Part shown: in pieces, positions 5,835 to 14,550 of the stretch | How positions within the stretch are numbered: the first letter of the stretch is position 1 | How the letters are laid out: each line of letters begins with the position of its first letter | Assembly: GCF_937936315.1 (NCBI RefSeq) | Contig: NZ_CALGWU010000039.1 | Span: 1-64,000, forward strand | Length of the DNA: 64,000 nucleotides | Source: an uncultured Capnocytophaga sp. | Lineage (GTDB): Bacteria > Bacteroidota > Bacteroidia > Flavobacteriales > Flavobacteriaceae | Direction of reading: 5' to 3' | Translations under genes and position numbers: made by a program | Notes under the pieces: generated by a model | Database searches by the model: none | Seen by the model: only the letters and a program-made list of their open reading frames with translations | Told to the model about the DNA's origin: nothing

Positions 5835-8687
5835 ATGCCAAAAAGAAACGACCTACATTGTGTTCTGCTCATAGGATCAGGACCTATTATCATCGGACAA
5901 GCCTGCGAGTTTGACTACTCAGGCTCGCAATCGTTGCGCTCTTTACGCGAAGATGGTATCAAAACCATACTTATTAACTCTAACCCTGCTACGATTATGA
6001 CAGACCCCTCTATGGCGGATGTGGTCTATCTGAAACCTCTCACCACTAAATCATTAGTGGAAATTCTAAAAGCACACCCCGAAATAGATGCGGTACTCCC
6101 TACAATGGGCGGACAAACAGCGCTTAACCTCTGTATTGAGGCTGATGAGAAAGGGATCTGGAAAGATTTTGGGGTGGAAATCATCGGGGTAGATATCGAT
6201 GCGATACAAATCACTGAAGACCGCGAGAAATTCCGCGTGTTGCTCGATGAAATCGGTATCCCTATGGCACCGTCTGAAACAGCTACTTCTTTTCTCAAGG
6301 GGAAAGAAATCGCGCAACGCTTTGGTTTCCCATTGGTAATACGTCCGTCCTTTACTTTGGGCGGTACAGGCGCTTCTATCGTCTATAAAAAAGAGGATTT
6401 TGATATGCTCCTCAATCGCGGTTTGGAAGCCTCGCCTATCCACGAGGTGCTTATCGATAAGGCGCTTTTAGGCTGGAAGGAGTATGAGCTTGAACTTTTG
6501 CGCGACAAGAACGACAATGTGGCAATTATCTGTACCATTGAAAATATGGACCCTATGGGTATCCACACTGGGGATTCTATTACCGTAGCCCCTGCGATGA
6601 CTCTATCTGACTGCACTTTCCAGCGTATGCGCGATATGGCTATTAAGATGATGCGCAGTATAGGCGATTTTGCGGGTGGTTGCAATGTGCAGTTTGCGGT
6701 ATCGCCTGATGAAAAAGAAGATATTATCGCTATTGAAATCAACCCACGTGTATCGCGTTCTTCGGCTTTGGCTTCTAAGGCTACAGGTTATCCTATCGCT
6801 AAAATTGCTACTAAACTGGCTATCGGCTACCATTTAGACGAATTGCAAAACCAAATCACCAAATCTACTTCAGCTTTCTTTGAGCCTACATTAGATTATG
6901 TAATTGTGAAAATACCGCGTTGGAACTTTGACAAGTTTGAAGGCTCTGACCGCACTATAGGCTTGCAAATGAAGTCGGTAGGTGAGGTAATGGGTATAGG
7001 GCGTTCTTTCCAAGAGGCATTGCAGAAAGCAACCCAATCGCTCGAAATCAAACGCAATGGTTTAGGAGCTGATGGCAAAGGCTATAAGAACTACGAACAG
7101 ATTATTGAGAAACTAACCTACCCCAGCTGGGATAGGGTATTCGTGATATACGATGCGGTACAGATGGGTATCCCGCTGAGCCGTATACACGAAATTACCA
7201 AGATAGATATGTGGTTCCTTAAACAATACGAAGAACTCTGTGCGCTCGAAAAAGAAATATCCCGCTACAAAATAGATACCCTACCTAAAGAACTCCTCTT
7301 TGAAGCCAAACAAAAAGGATTTGCCGACCGACAAATTGCTTATATGGTGGGCTGTTGGGAGAGTGAGGTACATAAAAAACGCGAGGAACTGAACATACGT
7401 CGTGTATTCAAATTAGTAGATACTTGTGCTGCCGAGTTCAAAGCACAAACTCCTTATTATTATTCTACTTTTGAGGCGCCTATCCGTACCGCTGACGACA
7501 AGGAATATGTAGCCAACGACAGCGTAGTAACCGACCGCAAAAAGGTGGTAGTACTCGGTTCAGGACCTAACCGCATAGGGCAGGGGATTGAGTTCGACTA
7601 CTGCTGTGTGCACGGGGTATTAGCTGCCGAAGAGTGTGGTTATGAAACTATAATGATAAATTGTAACCCTGAGACTGTTTCCACAGACTTTGATACAGCT
7701 GATAAGCTCTATTTCGAGCCTGTGTTCTGGGAGTACATCTATGATATCATTCAGCACGAAAAACCAGAAGGGGTAATTGTACAGCTCGGCGGACAAACAG
7801 CCTTGAAGTTAGCCGAGAAATTAGATAAATACGGCATTAAAATCATAGGTACTAGCTTCCAGTCGCTTGACTTGGCAGAGGATAGAGGTAGCTTTTCAAC
7901 TTTGCTGAAAGAGAATAATATACCTTATCCGCGTTTTGGAGTAGCCGAAACTGCCGATGAGGCACTCAAACTCGCCGATGAACTTGACTTCCCGCTACTC
8001 GTGCGTCCTTCGTATGTATTAGGAGGACAAGGAATGAAAATTGTTATCAACAAAGAAGAGTTGGAAGCCCACGTGGTAGACCTCTTGCGTAAGATACCTA
8101 ATAACAAACTCCTACTCGACCACTATCTCGACGGCGCCATAGAAGCGGAAGCTGATGCGATATGCGACGGGGAGAATGTGTATATCATTGGTATTATGGA
8201 GCATATAGAACCTTGCGGTATCCACTCAGGTGATAGTAACGCCACCTTACCACCGTTTAACTTGGGTGAGTTTGTATTGCAACAAATAAAAGACCACACT
8301 CATAAAATAGCCTTAGCACTCAATACGGTAGGGCTTATCAATGTGCAGTTTGCCGTAAAAGACGATGTAGTGTATATCATTGAGGCAAACCCACGCGCTT
8401 CTCGTACGGTGCCGTTTATCTCTAAAGCCTACCAAGAGCCCTATGTAAACTACGCTACCAAGGTAATGCTTGGCGAGAAGAAACTCACTGATTTCCATTT
8501 TAACCCGCACTTAGAGGGCTTTGCTATTAAGCAACCTGTGTTCTCGTTCAATAAATTCCCAAATGTAGATAAGAAGCTAGGACCTGAAATGAAATCTACC
8601 GGCGAAAGTATCTTGTTTATAGATAGCCTTAAAGATGACGCTTTCTACGATATTTATACGAGAAGAAAAATGTATCTTTCAAAATAA
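5835..8687 (+). CDS. carB: Carbamoyl-phosphate synthase large subunit, without allosteric domain
   Basis: Makes carbamoyl phosphate from bicarbonate, ATP and glutamine-derived ammonia for pyrimidines and arginine. The 950 residues hold two homologous ATP-grasp halves: carboxyphosphate domain about 1-400 (start LLIGSGPIIIGQACEFDYSG), oligomerisation region about 400-555, and carbamoyl phosphate domain about 560-945 (start VVLGSGPNRIGQGIEFDY). The E. coli enzyme is about 1073 residues, the last 140 forming the MGS domain that binds UMP and ornithine; this protein stops where that domain would begin. I recall this length as usual for Flavobacteriia. No carA lies nearby. Control probably rests on the leader at 5615-5807. 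Confidence 0.97.
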   Translation: MPKRNDLHCVLLIGSGPIIIGQACEFDYSGSQSLRSLREDGIKTILINSNPATIMTDPSMADVVYLKPLTTKSLVEILKAHPEIDAVLPTMGGQTALNLCIEADEKGIWKDFGVEIIGVDIDAIQITEDREKFRVLLDEIGIPMAPSETATSFLKGKEIAQRFGFPLVIRPSFTLGGTGASIVYKKEDFDMLLNRGLEASPIHEVLIDKALLGWKEYELELLRDKNDNVAIICTIENMDPMGIHTGDSITVAPAMTLSDCTFQRMRDMAIKMMRSIGDFAGGCNVQFAVSPDEKEDIIAIEINPRVSRSSALASKATGYPIAKIATKLAIGYHLDELQNQITKSTSAFFEPTLDYVIVKIPRWNFDKFEGSDRTIGLQMKSVGEVMGIGRSFQEALQKATQSLEIKRNGLGADGKGYKNYEQIIEKLTYPSWDRVFVIYDAVQMGIPLSRIHEITKIDMWFLKQYEELCALEKEISRYKIDTLPKELLFEAKQKGFADRQIAYMVGCWESEVHKKREELNIRRVFKLVDTCAAEFKAQTPYYYSTFEAPIRTADDKEYVANDSVVTDRKKVVVLGSGPNRIGQGIEFDYCCVHGVLAAEECGYETIMINCNPETVSTDFDTADKLYFEPVFWEYIYDIIQHEKPEGVIVQLGGQTALKLAEKLDKYGIKIIGTSFQSLDLAEDRGSFSTLLKENNIPYPRFGVAETADEALKLADELDFPLLVRPSYVLGGQGMKIVINKEELEAHVVDLLRKIPNNKLLLDHYLDGAIEAEADAICDGENVYIIGIMEHIEPCGIHSGDSNATLPPFNLGEFVLQQIKDHTHKIALALNTVGLINVQFAVKDDVVYIIEANPRASRTVPFISKAYQEPYVNYATKVMLGEKKLTDFHFNPHLEGFAIKQPVFSFNKFPNVDKKLGPEMKSTGESILFIDSLKDDAFYDIYTRRKMYLSK

Positions 8688-8698
8688 AGAACTAAAAG

Positions 8699-8722
8699 GG
8701 CAAGCATAGGCTTGCCTTTTTG
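8699..8722 (+). terminator. carB terminator
   Basis: GGCAAGC (8699-8705), a four-base loop, GCTTGCC (8710-8716), then T-rich sequence. The 3' arm also carries the TTG of the next promoter, so the two elements overlap. Confidence 0.8.
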
Positions 8723-8741
8723 GTTTTTAGTTGTATATTTG
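8712..8741 (+). promoter_or_regulatory. Promoter of the DUF262 gene
   Basis: TTG (8712-8714), 19 bases, then TATATTTG (8734-8741). It overlaps the carB terminator and lies inside the longest open frame, which supports the downstream ATG at 8774 as the true start. Confidence 0.65.
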
Positions 8742-8773
8742 TAGAGATTTTAGAATACAAATTTAATAGTATT

Positions 8774-10600
8774 ATGGCAAAGAATATTGAACCAACTTTA
8801 AAATTAATAAGCAGTTATTTACGATTAAAAAAGTCTGAAAATTTTGTTATTCCTGAATACCAACGTGGTTATTCGTGGGATATAGCTCAATGTGATAAAC
8901 TATGGCAGGATATAGAAAACTTCATAGAATCAGATGCTGAAGATCCTTATTTTTTTGGTACAATTATCGTAGATTGCTCTCTATCTGATAAGTTCAGTCT
9001 TATTGATGGACAACAGCGAACTACTACCTTTTTGTTATTGCTTAAGGCAATGCTTATAAGACTCAATGAAGCAATAGCTAAAGTACCTAATGATGAAGAT
9101 TCCGAGGAGCTTAAAGCGGGACTTAAAGCAAGACGCAATCAAATTATGGGAATACTATATAAAGCTGAAGCTGAAGATATTCCTTCAATGCTTAAAGATC
9201 CTGATAAGACTAAAAATATACTCATTTTAGAAAACAAATCTATTAATGAGCTCTATAATAATGAAATAAAAAAAATTATTGAAGCAAGTGATTATGTAGA
9301 AGCTGAAAGAAATGTAGAGAAAATTCAAAGGAAGCAAAAGGATAACAAATATACTCGTCATTTTCGTAACTTTAAATACTTTTTCATTAAGTTAGGAGAG
9401 AAGTCAGAAACACAGCTCAATAAGTTTGCTAAGATATTTTTGACCAAATGTGAAGTAATAGAGATTCGCAGTTGGCAAATAGAACAAGCTATCACGATGT
9501 TTAATTCTTTAAACTCTACAGGCTTACCACTTTCTGATGCTGATATTATTTCAGCCCAATTATACTCTAAAACTAAAGGAGATAAAACTGTTTTTAACGA
9601 GCAGTGGGAAAATATAAGCAAACTTTCTAATGAATTGAATAATTGTAAAATAACTAATATAGATGGTATTTTACAGCAATTTATGTACATCAATCGAGCT
9701 GTAAACCAAGATTACTTAAGTACTAAAGAAGATGGAAATATTTCTATTGATGTAGCTACTCCTGGGTTAAGACGTTATTACACTGATATTGAGCGAAAAT
9801 TATTAGAAGAACCTTTAGTTCTCTGTCAAAAGCTTACCAAAATAGCTTACATTTGGAATCATATAAAAGACTATCCTATAGTGAAATTATTGTTGAAATA
9901 TAATGAAAATGCTAAGTTATTTTTATCTGCTTATCTATATCGTTATAAAGTAGAAGAAATTACCGAAGCAAGTTTATTAGAAATAGCTGAATCTTTGCTC
10001 AAAATATTCACTATTTTAGAGTTAAGTGATATTGGTTATTCAAGTGCTAAATTCAAGACATTCCTTTTTGGAGAAGCTATTAAGTTAGTAGATAAAAAAG
10101 TTTCTATTGATACTATAAAAAATGATTTTCAAGAACATATTAGAGCCAATTGGAATGAAGAAGAACTAAAAGAGGCTATTGACGAGTATGATAAAAACTT
10201 GTTAGTCTACCTCAATGAATACATATATACCAAACAGAAAGGATTAAAATTTGATTTTGCTGAGAATGTAAATATCGAACATATAATGCCTACTAGTGGT
10301 AGAAATATACCTACTATACAGCAAGATGCAAAAATCAGTAGTAAAGAAGAGTTTAACAATTTAGTGAATAAGTTAGGTAATAAAATTCTTCTTGAAGAGG
10401 ATATTAACAAATCCATAGGAAATGAATGGTTTAAGACAAAGAAGCAAACCTCTGTAATCTATAAATCAGGATATAAAGATAGTAAGTATGCTATTGCAAT
10501 AGCTTTAATCAACTATCCTAAAGATAAATGGACAAAGAAAGATATCGAAGAAGCAACTCAAAAAGCAGCTGCTAGAATTGTTAACTTTATATTTAGTTGA
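8774..10600 (+). CDS. DUF262/DUF1524 protein, putative GmrSD-like nuclease
   Basis: A 608-residue protein. The N-terminal DUF262 domain holds the ParB-like motif DGQQRTTT (from Asp78), and the C-terminal DUF1524 domain holds EHIMP (Glu502-His503), the HNH-type nuclease signature. Fused DUF262-DUF1524 proteins are known from the modification-dependent GmrSD enzymes and relatives in phage-defence islands. The start at 8774 (MAKNIEPTLK) is chosen over an upstream codon because the promoter lies between them. It is a lone gene with no visible methylase or partner, between carB and a structured gap. The first domain normally uses NTP. Function here is inferred from the family, not shown. Confidence 0.8.
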   Translation: MAKNIEPTLKLISSYLRLKKSENFVIPEYQRGYSWDIAQCDKLWQDIENFIESDAEDPYFFGTIIVDCSLSDKFSLIDGQQRTTTFLLLLKAMLIRLNEAIAKVPNDEDSEELKAGLKARRNQIMGILYKAEAEDIPSMLKDPDKTKNILILENKSINELYNNEIKKIIEASDYVEAERNVEKIQRKQKDNKYTRHFRNFKYFFIKLGEKSETQLNKFAKIFLTKCEVIEIRSWQIEQAITMFNSLNSTGLPLSDADIISAQLYSKTKGDKTVFNEQWENISKLSNELNNCKITNIDGILQQFMYINRAVNQDYLSTKEDGNISIDVATPGLRRYYTDIERKLLEEPLVLCQKLTKIAYIWNHIKDYPIVKLLLKYNENAKLFLSAYLYRYKVEEITEASLLEIAESLLKIFTILELSDIGYSSAKFKTFLFGEAIKLVDKKVSIDTIKNDFQEHIRANWNEEELKEAIDEYDKNLLVYLNEYIYTKQKGLKFDFAENVNIEHIMPTSGRNIPTIQQDAKISSKEEFNNLVNKLGNKILLEEDINKSIGNEWFKTKKQTSVIYKSGYKDSKYAIAIALINYPKDKWTKKDIEEATQKAAARIVNFIFS

Positions 10601-10699
10601 TTTTATGAACTATATTTATCCCCACAAGCTATAGATATATAGGACTTTCTCCTATCAATATTGTTATTGGGGGGAGTAGGAAATTTAGAAAAAAACAAA
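10601..10699. other. Gene-free stretch after the DUF262 gene
   Basis: No supported gene or terminator was found in these 99 bases. A T-rich tract is followed by TCCTA...TAGGA at 10650-10681, a possible weak hairpin. It leads into the structured element at 10700-10913. Confidence 0.5.
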
Positions 10700-10913
10700 C
10701 CGCCACTTATTTATATAAACCGTCTTCCCCTCATAAAATAAGGTATTGCGGAATAACGAAAGGGGAATGACTCCATTGTATTCATTATTGGGAAGAAAGA
10801 TAAGACAGAGCTGCGGCTCACTCTAAACAAAGTTTGCAAAACTGAGGATACCGTCTGTTGCTTTCTAAGAGACTTAATTGGTTTTCCCTCTGTTTAGAGG
10901 TCTTCTCTTTCTT
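10700..10913 (+). ncRNA. Candidate structured RNA between the DUF262 and SPFH genes
   Basis: Base pairing is dense and nested. Outer helix P1: 10793-10806 (AAGAAAGATAAGAC) with 10900-10913, 13 of 14 pairs. P2: GAGC-tgcg-GCTC (10808-10819). P3: CTCTAAACA (10821-10829) with TGTTTAGAG (10891-10899), 9 of 9, stacked directly on P1. Inside P3: AGTTT-gca-AAACT (10831-10843) and GTCT...AGAC (10853-10873). Upstream, CCGC (10700) pairs with GCGG (10748), CTTATTT (10706) with AAATAAG (10736), and TTCCCCT (10725) with AGGGGAA (10761); the last two interleave as a pseudoknot. I do not recognise it as tmRNA, RNase P, SRP RNA or a known riboswitch. Strand is unproven; plus is favoured by the U-rich 3' flank. 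Confidence 0.6.
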
Positions 10914-10941
10914 ATTTTATTAACTTGTTAATCGTATTTAT

Positions 10942-11646
10942 ATGTTTTACAAAGAATTAGAGGTAGCTCCCAACTCTGTGGGACTCCTATTCAAAAAGAA
11001 TGTTTTTCAGCAAGAACTTTCTGCGGGCATTTATAAATTTAGTCCGTGGGAGAAAGTGCATATCATATCACTATCGCAAAAATTAAGAAGTGTAAGGGTG
11101 GTAAATCAGGAGGTACTGACTGCTGATAATATCGCATTACGCTTTTCTTTTTACTTGGCTTACAAACTCGATAATACTAAGCTATTTGTAGATAATTTCG
11201 GGGTTGAAGCTGATAATTTTGCCGTAGCTGAACAGCAAATAGTAGCCGCTGCACAGGTGTTACTACGTCAGAAAATTGCGACTTTCAGTAGCGAAAAACT
11301 AAATGAATGTCGCAATGACATTACTGACTTTAAAGAGGAAGATTTTTGTAATGAAGTAGCTACTTTGGGGTTTAAAATAATAAAAGCACAACTGATAGAT
11401 ATTACTTTCCCTAAAAGTGTACAAGACCTCTTCTCGCGAGTATTAGAAAGCAAAATACGTGCTACCTCCGAACTCGAAAATGCACGCACAGCAGTAGCTA
11501 CTGCTCGAGCTCTTAAAAACGCTTCTGAACTGATGAAAGGAGATGAAAATATTAAATTTTTCCAATATTTAGAGACTATCACTAAGATAGCCGACAAAGG
11601 GAAGCATACTTTTGTAATAGGCGAAGTGCCTACTACAAAAATATAA
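10942..11646 (+). CDS. SPFH/Band 7 domain protein
   Basis: The 234-residue protein carries a Band 7/SPFH fold: an N-terminal beta-rich region with the slipin-like pattern GIYKFSPWEKVHIISLSQKLRSV, followed by ALRFSFYLAYKL, then a long helix rich in Ala, Arg and Glu (about 170-205). There is no membrane anchor at the N-terminus, unlike prohibitins and most slipins, so it is either soluble or held by partners. Such proteins form ring-like assemblies at membranes. The start lies 28 bases after a strongly structured segment that may be its leader. The substrate or partner cannot be told from sequence. Confidence 0.75.
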   Translation: MFYKELEVAPNSVGLLFKKNVFQQELSAGIYKFSPWEKVHIISLSQKLRSVRVVNQEVLTADNIALRFSFYLAYKLDNTKLFVDNFGVEADNFAVAEQQIVAAAQVLLRQKIATFSSEKLNECRNDITDFKEEDFCNEVATLGFKIIKAQLIDITFPKSVQDLFSRVLESKIRATSELENARTAVATARALKNASELMKGDENIKFFQYLETITKIADKGKHTFVIGEVPTTKI

Positions 11647-11684
11647 ATTAGTGTTAAAGATTTCATACTTTACAAAAAAAGTAG

Positions 11685-11692
11685 TATCTTCG
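11685..11692 (+). promoter_or_regulatory. -7 element TATCTTCG upstream of sprE
   Basis: TATCTTCG followed by CCC is one base off TAnnTTTG and lies 25 bases before the chosen start at 11717. It sits within the longest open frame, so the upstream start codon is unlikely. Confidence 0.45.
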
Positions 11693-11716
11693 CCCATTCT
11701 TACAGCACTAAATATA

Positions 11717-14215
11717 ATGAAAAAAATCTTATTATATAGCACCTTTGTAGGGGTTTTTATAGGGCTTGTAATAGCTTGTACCCCTAATGCTAACACCTAC
11801 TACAACCGCCAAATGCAGCCTATAGTTACTAAGTACAATGTGCTTTTCAATGGTGAAGAGGCGTATGCTAAAGGGCTTAATGAACTGCGCGAAAAGTACC
11901 AAGATAACTTTAGTGAAGTCTTGCCAGTGGAACCTATTGGGCTCAGTGGTAAGGTGCAGTTAGATGGAATGGGAAATCCTAATTTCGAGCGTGCTGAAGA
12001 TAAAGCAATCAAAACTATCCAGCGTCACTCTATGGTCTTCAAAGGGGTGCAACGCAACTATAAAATAGACGATGCTTATATGCTTTTGGGAAAAGCGCGT
12101 TATTACGACGAGCGTTTCTTCCCTGCTTTAGAGGCATTCAATCACTTGCTTACCAATTATGGTAAAAGTGAACGCATCCCCGAAGCTGCTGTATGGGCAC
12201 AAAAAACAAATCTTCGTCTTGGTAAAGACAAAATAGCGATTGAAAAACTCACCGAGTTTTTAAAAGAAAATCCTAAATTGCGTCGCAATGATAGGGCAGA
12301 GGCTTATGCTACTTTGGGGCAGGCTTATATCAATCAAGAGCAATATCCCGAAGCTGCCGATGCTCTCTATAATGCAGGTAAATACACACGTAACAAAGCA
12401 TTGCGTGGTCGCTACTATTTCATCGCTGCACAACTCTATGAAAAACAACATCAAAAAGATTCAGCTGAGGTAGCTTTTGAGAAAGTTGTAAAACAGAATT
12501 GGAAAATTCCGCGTAAATTATGGATAGAAGCTCAAGCAGGTAAAGCACGTAACAAAACTTTCACTCCCGAAGAAAAAGCAGAGTTTTTAGCCTATTTGCG
12601 TAAACTCGAAAATCGTTATGAACACAAAAACTACCTCGATGTACTTTACTATACTCACGCCGAATTGTTGAAAAACGACCAGAAAATAGTTGCTACCGAT
12701 TACTATCGTCAGTCTTTGCATAATAATAAAGACAATAATCCGCTAAAAGCAAAAGCACATACACGTCTTTCCGAATTATTTTTTGATCAAAAAGACTACA
12801 TAGGGGCTTATCAACATTTGGATAGTACCCTTACCTATATCCCCGAAAATACTTTTGAACACTTATATGTGCGTCGAAAAAGAGATAATTTAGCTAAAAT
12901 AGCCGAGTTAGAGTACCTTGTAAGAAAAAACGACAGTGTGCTAAAAGTAGTACGTATGCCCGAAACTGAACGCCGCGCCTATTACCAAAAGCATATTGAC
13001 TCTATGCAGCAAATAGCATCATTGCGCACTCAAAAAGAGCAAACAAGCAAAGTAAAAAATACAGGTATGGGATTTTCTACTCCTGATGTTACTCCAGAAA
13101 AAGGCGGTAAATTCTATTTCTACAACCCTATGAGTGTAGCTTATGGCAAACAGCAGTTTGAACAGTATTGGGGTGATAGAAAGTTAGAAGATAATTGGCG
13201 CTGGTCATCAGTGGGAAGTGGGGTAGTAGCCGATGTTACAGCCTCAACAACTGTGACAAAAACTGTAGAAAAGCAAGTAGAAACCCCTGATAGTTATCTG
13301 GCTAAACTCCCTAAAACAGAAACTGAAATCAACCAATTGGCAGCCAATCGCAACGAGGCGCTCTACCAATTAGGTGTCCTCTATCGAGCTAAGTTCAAAG
13401 AGAATGAATTAGCTATTCAGCGTTTGGAGCGTGTGCTTGCTAGCAATCCTACCCCCGAAATTGAAGCTGCAGCTCTCTACGAATTGCAAAAAAACTATAC
13501 TGATACTCACAATTCTAAAGCTGAAACTACAAAAAGTCGTCTGTTAGCGAATTATCCTAATACCGATTATGCAAAACTTTTGCAAGGAGGAGAAACTACC
13601 CAGCATGAGCGCAACAAAATTGCTCAAGTATTTGTCGATAGTCTCACAGCTCAGTATAATAGAGGTGAATTTGTAGAAACCGCTCGCCGATTGCAAGAAG
13701 AAGGATTGCAGTATCGTGAAACTGCAGCAGCCCCTGCGATAGCTCTTTTGCAGGCTAAAACAACGGCTCGCTTAGAAGGATTAGAGCCTTACCAAGCACA
13801 GTTACAGCAAATAGCTACTAATTATCCAGCAACAGCCGAAAGTGAAGAAGCTAAAAATTTGTTGGATGAATTGAAAGAAGTTGCTAATGAGGAATATATC
13901 TCCGATGATGAAACTACCTTGTGGAAGATAGTGATTATAGGTACAACCCCCGAAATGCGTGAAAAATTAAAAGAAACCCTTACAGAAAAGCTAAAAGCCA
14001 TTTCAGAAGTCCTCACCCTCTCCACCGATCTCTATAATGCTGATGAAACTTGGTGGGTGATACACAAAATACGCGATGCTTATTCAGCGCATAGCATAGT
14101 GAATGAACTTAAAAATTTCTTGGAAAAACATAAACTCTCAGCGTATCCTATAGCTACTGAAAATTACCGTTTGATACAAATTCGTAAAGAAAAAGAAAAA
14201 CTTCTAAATAAATAA
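11717..14215 (+). CDS. sprE: SprE/PorW-type TPR lipoprotein of gliding and type IX secretion
   Basis: An 832-residue TPR lipoprotein. The start at 11717 (MKKILLYSTF) gives a lipoprotein signal with lipobox VIAC and Cys at about residue 20; an upstream codon at 11651 would spoil the signal. TPR repeats fill most of the chain (KIDDAYMLLGKARYYDERFFPALEAF in the first third, ALYQLGVLYRAKF after residue 550). Size, lipobox, TPR content and the start CTPNANTYYNRQMQPIVTKYNVLFNGEEA fit SprE (PorW), an outer-membrane-associated component needed for T9SS function and gliding. It is monocistronic, with a weak promoter at 11685. The identification rests on recall. Confidence 0.75.
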   Translation: MKKILLYSTFVGVFIGLVIACTPNANTYYNRQMQPIVTKYNVLFNGEEAYAKGLNELREKYQDNFSEVLPVEPIGLSGKVQLDGMGNPNFERAEDKAIKTIQRHSMVFKGVQRNYKIDDAYMLLGKARYYDERFFPALEAFNHLLTNYGKSERIPEAAVWAQKTNLRLGKDKIAIEKLTEFLKENPKLRRNDRAEAYATLGQAYINQEQYPEAADALYNAGKYTRNKALRGRYYFIAAQLYEKQHQKDSAEVAFEKVVKQNWKIPRKLWIEAQAGKARNKTFTPEEKAEFLAYLRKLENRYEHKNYLDVLYYTHAELLKNDQKIVATDYYRQSLHNNKDNNPLKAKAHTRLSELFFDQKDYIGAYQHLDSTLTYIPENTFEHLYVRRKRDNLAKIAELEYLVRKNDSVLKVVRMPETERRAYYQKHIDSMQQIASLRTQKEQTSKVKNTGMGFSTPDVTPEKGGKFYFYNPMSVAYGKQQFEQYWGDRKLEDNWRWSSVGSGVVADVTASTTVTKTVEKQVETPDSYLAKLPKTETEINQLAANRNEALYQLGVLYRAKFKENELAIQRLERVLASNPTPEIEAAALYELQKNYTDTHNSKAETTKSRLLANYPNTDYAKLLQGGETTQHERNKIAQVFVDSLTAQYNRGEFVETARRLQEEGLQYRETAAAPAIALLQAKTTARLEGLEPYQAQLQQIATNYPATAESEEAKNLLDELKEVANEEYISDDETTLWKIVIIGTTPEMREKLKETLTEKLKAISEVLTLSTDLYNADETWWVIHKIRDAYSAHSIVNELKNFLEKHKLSAYPIATENYRLIQIRKEKEKLLNK

Positions 14216-14261
14216 AAAAATACTCGTTAGAAAAAATAATTGATATTTTGGTAGAATTTAT

Positions 14262-14292
14262 TTTGTAGATAAAAATATTATTTGTATATTTG
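14262..14292 (+). promoter_or_regulatory. Strong promoter 260 bases upstream of xerC
   Basis: TTTG (14262-14265), 19 bases, TATATTTG (14285-14292), then CC. A second TATATTTG lies at 14422-14429 without a -33 element. The long distance to xerC implies a leader or a separate small RNA. Confidence 0.7.
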
Positions 14293-14298
14293 CCTACG

Positions 14299-14535
14299 AA
14301 AACTAACATCTTCACTGAAATTAAAGAAATTAGGAAAAATGAGAAGGATTCTGCGGGATTGAGGATGAAAAAGTAGCAATATAACTGTCTCATTTATAGA
14401 GTTAAATAAAATACTTAACTTTATATTTGAAATTTTAACATTTATTTAACTTTCTGTCTCGAGAATAATTAGTTATTTTGCTATGTGATAAAAAGAGTAT
14501 TACTCTGCTTAGGATTATGTCTTTTTATTTAATCA
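14299..14535 (+). ncRNA. Possible untranslated RNA or xerC leader
   Basis: This fills the 335-base gap between sprE and xerC. TAGCAATATAAC (14374-14385) can pair with GTTATTTTGCTA (14472-14483), 11 of 12 pairs. It encloses GTTAA...TTAAC (14401-14420), and is followed by AAAAAGA...TCTTTTT (14490-14526) with an inner AGAGT-att-ACTCT. The final hairpin resembles a terminator. A seven-codon frame (MRRILRD) at 14339 precedes the pairing. It could be a leader regulating xerC or a small RNA; no known family was recognised. Confidence 0.35.
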
Positions 14536-14550
14536 ACAAAAAATGAAGCT

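Noticed and set aside
10700..10913. tmRNA, RNase P RNA, SRP RNA, 6S RNA or a retron RNA at the structured gap
   Set aside because: Hallmark sequences of tmRNA ends, RNase P cores and the SRP loop are absent, no reverse transcriptase gene is near, and the shape is not the simple open rod of 6S RNA.
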